Positions 6,766 to 9,441 of a stretch of DNA of 9,441 nt are shown here, piece after piece. Both the position numbers and the translations under genes were made by a program. How positions within the stretch are numbered: the stretch's first letter is position 1; each line of letters opens with the position of its first letter. The notes beneath the pieces were generated by a model. The model made no database searches and had not been told where the DNA came from. It was given only the letters and a program-made list of their open reading frames with translations. The stretch is from an uncultured Cellvibrio sp. GTDB taxonomy: Bacteria; Pseudomonadota; Gammaproteobacteria; Pseudomonadales; Cellvibrionaceae. The stretch is taken from the NCBI GenBank assembly GCA_946886255.1, contig CAMPIG010000163.1, positions 1 through 9,441 on the forward strand. The letters are read 5' to 3'.

Positions 6766-8520
6766 TTATTGAAGCACGTCCGGGCCGTCTTGTTTGTGGG
6801 CTAGTGCACTCTGTGCGCAGGCGTCCTGCAATTGCGGGTATAACCGAAACACGCCGTTTATCGGTTCAATATGTGCTTTGGCCAGGGCTTTTAGCGGCTG
6901 AAATTGAACATCCGTCAAAATAAGCTGTGCGTGTACTTTCTGGCAGTGATTAATTAACTTGGTCAATGCCGCCACACCACCGGCATCCAACAGGTTGACG
7001 TTATCAAGATACACAATCGCGCCTTTGCCTGCTTCGCAGTAACGTGTGAGTTCGCCAAAAATTTTATCGGCAGCGGCAAAGAATAGTGGGCCGGTAATTT
7101 TAAATACCCGCCAGTTTGCTGGCAGCGCGTCCGGCACATATTGTTTGTTGTCGGTAATCTCCACCACGCGCGTCAGCGCGGCAATATCTTTCATAAACAG
7201 TACGGCGGCGAGCAGAATGCCAGCGGTGATGGCGATGACCATATCGAACAATATGGTAAGCGAAAAGCAGGTAAAAAATATCCAGTGGTCACTGGTTTGC
7301 GAGCTGCGAATCATGTGCACACTTTTAGGCGCTTCGCTCATGTTCCAGGCGACCACCAACAACAGCGCCGCCATACCGGACATGGGTAAATAACCTAACA
7401 AGGGCGCGAGTATCACTAGGCCCAGAAGTACCACAACGGCATGGATCATGGCCGCGACGGGCGAATGTGCACCCGCTTTAAAATTTGCCGCCGAACGCGC
7501 GATGGCAGCGGTTGCCGTTATGCCGCCGAAAAATGGCGTAATGATATTGCCGATGCCCTGGCCGAGTAATTCGCTGTTGGCGCTGTGACGTTTGCCGGAC
7601 ATGCCGTCGAGTACCACGGCGCAGAGCAGTGATTCAATTGCGCCAAGCATGGCGATGGCAAATGCCGCCGGCAAAAGGTCGCGCATCATTTGCCAGGTGA
7701 CGCCCAAGGTTTGGCCGTCTGCTCCGGGTTGTAGCCAGGGTAATGTCAATTGCGGCAGGATGGCGGGAATCCCTTGCATGACAGTGCCGTCGGCGGCGAT
7801 GTAGGAAAAACGCGAATCAATGGTGTCCACCGGCATACCAACCCGATCAAGCAGCCATGCGAACAAGCCGGCAAATATCACGGCGGGTAGATGCGCCGGA
7901 ATAGCCAGTTTCAACATGGGCCACAACAACATGATGCCCAGCGTTGCACCCGCTACCCACACACTGGGCCAATGGATATTGTGCAGTTGTGTCGCCAACA
8001 GAGTGAGCTTATCGATAAAATGCTCAGGCATGGCGGCGATGGGCAGCCCCAAAAAATCCTTGATTTGTAACACGGCGATGACCACCGCAATACCGCCGGT
8101 AAAGCCGAGGGTGACCGGTTCGGGAATATATTCAATCAGGCGCCCCAGACGCAGCAGCGCCATGGCGATCAACATCGCCCCGGCCATCACACTGGCCAAC
8201 AGCAAACCACCCAGGCCGTATTCTTGCGTGATGGGATAAAGAATCACGACGAAGGCGGCGGTAGGGCCGGAGATACTGAACCGCGATCCGCCAGTCAAAG
8301 CAATCACAAAACCGGCGATAGCCGCGGTATACAACCCATACTGTGGCGCAACGCCGCTGGCGATCGCCAGGGCCATGGCTAGCGGAATGGCGATAATCCC
8401 AACGGTTAACCCCGCCAATAAATCTTTGCGAAAATGGAAACGTGTATAAGGTTCCTGCAGACAACTTTCCCTGAAAGCATGCGCAATGCGTAAGGAAAAC
8501 AAATGTGCCCGATGTGGCAT
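6766..8520 (-). CDS. dauA: SulP-family C4-dicarboxylate/anion transporter (DauA-like) with STAS domain
   Basis: A 584-residue inner-membrane transporter. It closely follows the known E. coli DauA (YchM) sequence, including GLTVGIIAIPLAMALAI near 37-53, the SulP signature around 59-90 (QYGLYTAAIAG...SGPTAAF), IKDFLGLP at 153-160, AIESLLCAVVLDGMSG at 294-309 and GNIITPFFGGITATAAIARS at 324-343. A cytoplasmic STAS domain spans about 466-565. In its switch loop the regulatory Ser of anti-sigma antagonists is replaced (LDAGG at 511-515), as in DauA. E. coli DauA imports succinate and other C4-dicarboxylates at acidic pH and influences DctA. The substrate here could instead be another anion such as sulfate or bicarbonate. 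An in-frame TTG at 8571 and ATG at 8559 extend the frame, but a TATAAT box overlaps that ATG, and the ATG at 8520 matches the length of DauA and has AGAGAA 6 bases upstream. It probably has its own promoter and may be cotranscribed with the downstream peptidase. Confidence 0.93.
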   Translation of the reverse strand: MPHRAHLFSLRIAHAFRESCLQEPYTRFHFRKDLLAGLTVGIIAIPLAMALAIASGVAPQYGLYTAAIAGFVIALTGGSRFSISGPTAAFVVILYPITQEYGLGGLLLASVMAGAMLIAMALLRLGRLIEYIPEPVTLGFTGGIAVVIAVLQIKDFLGLPIAAMPEHFIDKLTLLATQLHNIHWPSVWVAGATLGIMLLWPMLKLAIPAHLPAVIFAGLFAWLLDRVGMPVDTIDSRFSYIAADGTVMQGIPAILPQLTLPWLQPGADGQTLGVTWQMMRDLLPAAFAIAMLGAIESLLCAVVLDGMSGKRHSANSELLGQGIGNIITPFFGGITATAAIARSAANFKAGAHSPVAAMIHAVVVLLGLVILAPLLGYLPMSGMAALLLVVAWNMSEAPKSVHMIRSSQTSDHWIFFTCFSLTILFDMVIAITAGILLAAVLFMKDIAALTRVVEITDNKQYVPDALPANWRVFKITGPLFFAAADKIFGELTRYCEAGKGAIVYLDNVNLLDAGGVAALTKLINHCQKVHAQLILTDVQFQPLKALAKAHIEPINGVFRLYPQLQDACAQSALAHKQDGPDVLQ

Positions 8521-8557
8521 AACGATTTCTCTGGCTGTGATGAGAGAAGGAATCCTC

Positions 8558-8586
8558 ATTATAGCCAGCAAAGGTTATTCAGGAAG
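8558..8586 (-). promoter_or_regulatory. Probable sigma70 promoter of dauA
   Basis: A perfect TATAAT lies on the minus strand at 8563-8558. The -35 candidate is weak: CTTCCT with a 17-base spacer or TTCCTG with 16. Transcription would start near 8551, leaving a leader of about 30 bases before the ATG at 8520. The box overlaps an in-frame upstream ATG, which argues against that longer start. Confidence 0.5.
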
Positions 8587-8590
8587 GGAG

Positions 8591-8620
8591 GGTATGCGGG
8601 TCTTTCGTATCCCGCATACC
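8591..8620 (-). terminator. Perfect 10-bp inverted repeat, possible terminator or operator
   Basis: The arms GGTATGCGGG and CCCGCATACC are exactly complementary and separated by a 10-base loop. On the minus strand the hairpin begins 7 bases after the stop codon of the right-hand gene and ends before the dauA promoter, the right place for a terminator. The stem is GC-rich, but the following bases (CTCCCTTCCT) are a mixed pyrimidine stretch rather than a T run, so intrinsic termination would be imperfect. Because it abuts the dauA -35 region it could instead be an operator, or simply an mRNA-stabilising 3' stem-loop. Confidence 0.5.
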
Positions 8621-8627
8621 GTTTAAC

Positions 8628-9441
8628 TTAAAAACCAAACCGAAACATCACCAGGTCGATAGCCAGGAAAATACCGACTTGCTGTTCGCGCTCAACCGGT
8701 AAAACCCGACCATCTGCCAATTCTGCCGTTTTGTATTCTACCGGACCCCAGGACATACCTGCGCCGATCGTTAATGGAGCATTTTTAAAGGGCGAGGCAA
8801 TTGCGTAGAGACCGGGAGTCACCACAGAACGAAAACTGGATGAGGTTTCACTCAAGATGGTACCGCCTTCGTAATCCATCCTGCCTTCAAAATCGCCGGC
8901 TAAGACGCCCAGATTTAAGAGCTGCGCATGAAAACCGCAGGCACCCAGGAATCCGCAGTTGGGGCGTGTCCAGGTGATGCCGATGGGTGCGAAGACTTCG
9001 CCGCTGCGATACGAAAGCTTGCCATGCTCGGGTACATCCAACGTGTATTCGCCGTATTCGGCTCCGAGGTAGGCGTTGATGCTCCACATAGAAGTTTTGT
9101 GGCGCAAACGGTAAGCACCAACCGGCGAGGCGAGGGCGTCCAGTGACTCCGCAAATTGATCGCCGTCTTTGGCGTTTGCCAGTAATGCAGCAGTGCGCAG
9201 ACCGTTGTCCAGTTTGGTGAGTTTTTGTTGGGTATCAGGTGTTAACTGCAACGCATCCGGACAGTTCTTCGGCTGTGGCGATTCACCGGTCAAGCATTGC
9301 AGGATGGGTTCAAGCGCGAGGTATCCATTCACATATTCCCGTTGTGAGATAGCGCTTTGCGCACCGAGCCATGCGTTCAAATACAGTTGCGTTGCCTGTA
9401 CTCTGGCGGCGATGTTTTGCTGGTTAACAAAACCCAACTGA
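8628..9441 (-). CDS. Unrecognised protein with beta-rich, outer-membrane-like C-terminus (5' partial)
   Basis: I do not recognise a family. The frame is open to the right edge of the window, and the TTG at 9437 is not a convincing start, so this is the C-terminal 270 residues or so of a longer protein. Roughly the first 120 visible residues look helical and polar (VQATQLYLNAWLGAQSAIS, and so on) with one Cys pair (ILQC...KNCP). The rest alternates polar and hydrophobic residues with many Gly, Tyr and Trp, as in beta strands (SINAYLGAEYG, APIGITWTR, PLTIGAGMSWGPVEY), with a second Cys pair (PNCGFLGAC). It ends in VMFRFGF. A terminal Phe after an alternating strand is the usual outer-membrane beta-barrel insertion signal. 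I infer an exported, possibly outer-membrane-anchored protein. A perfect inverted repeat follows its stop codon. It shares the strand with dauA, but the hairpin and promoter between them suggest a separate transcript. Confidence 0.7.
   Translation of the reverse strand, partial: QLGFVNQQNIAARVQATQLYLNAWLGAQSAISQREYVNGYLALEPILQCLTGESPQPKNCPDALQLTPDTQQKLTKLDNGLRTAALLANAKDGDQFAESLDALASPVGAYRLRHKTSMWSINAYLGAEYGEYTLDVPEHGKLSYRSGEVFAPIGITWTRPNCGFLGACGFHAQLLNLGVLAGDFEGRMDYEGGTILSETSSSFRSVVTPGLYAIASPFKNAPLTIGAGMSWGPVEYKTAELADGRVLPVEREQQVGIFLAIDLVMFRFGF

Noticed and set aside
6753..6790. Possible promoter in front of the S8 peptidase (TATAAC)
   Set aside because: No acceptable -35 element at 15-19 bases, and the 27-base gap to dauA is equally consistent with cotranscription.
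7820..8239. 139-residue plus-strand open frame inside dauA
   Set aside because: It lies wholly antisense to a strongly recognisable transporter, and its low-complexity Ser/Ala/Met composition is typical of a reverse-strand shadow.
1..9441. tRNA/rRNA genes, CRISPR arrays, insertion sequences, attachment sites
   Set aside because: Coding sequence covers nearly everything. I saw no clustered direct repeats, transposase motifs, terminal inverted repeats or tRNA-like cloverleaf sequence.

Overview
The window looks like a chromosomal segment of a Gram-negative bacterium, most likely a gammaproteobacterium of the Cellvibrio/marine type. That assignment is an inference. It rests on a transporter closely resembling enterobacterial DauA, several Sec/Tat-exported proteins, an apparent outer-membrane C-terminus ending in Phe, and moderate GC content. 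There is no taxonomic marker gene in the window. It holds eight protein genes in two convergent blocks and no RNA genes, insertion sequences or CRISPR arrays. There is no gene-free stretch longer than about 65 bases.

Left block, + strand (2-4960): five tightly spaced genes that look like one operon. The order is the C-terminal part of a DUF1592/DUF1588/DUF1585 c-type-heme protein (its 5' end is outside the window), a DUF1552 (HXXSHH) protein with a twin-arginine leader, an exported ankyrin-repeat protein, a class II cytochrome c (cytochrome c'-like), and a membrane di-heme cytochrome b561. All five are predicted to act in the inner membrane or periplasm, and three carry visible heme-binding signatures. 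I read the block as a periplasmic electron-transfer module built round the functionally uncharacterised DUF1592/DUF1552 pair, with b561 linking it to the quinone pool. This is the most likely place for an undescribed system.

Right block, - strand (4963-9441): reading in the direction of transcription, this begins with the C-terminal part of an unrecognised exported protein with a beta-rich end (5' end outside the window). Next come a perfect inverted repeat and a likely promoter, then a SulP-family anion/dicarboxylate transporter (dauA), then a secreted subtilisin-like (S8) peptidase. The peptidase keeps its His, Asn and Ser active-site residues but has Glu where the catalytic Asp normally sits. 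The two blocks end only 2 bases apart (4960/4963), so no dedicated terminator can lie between them.
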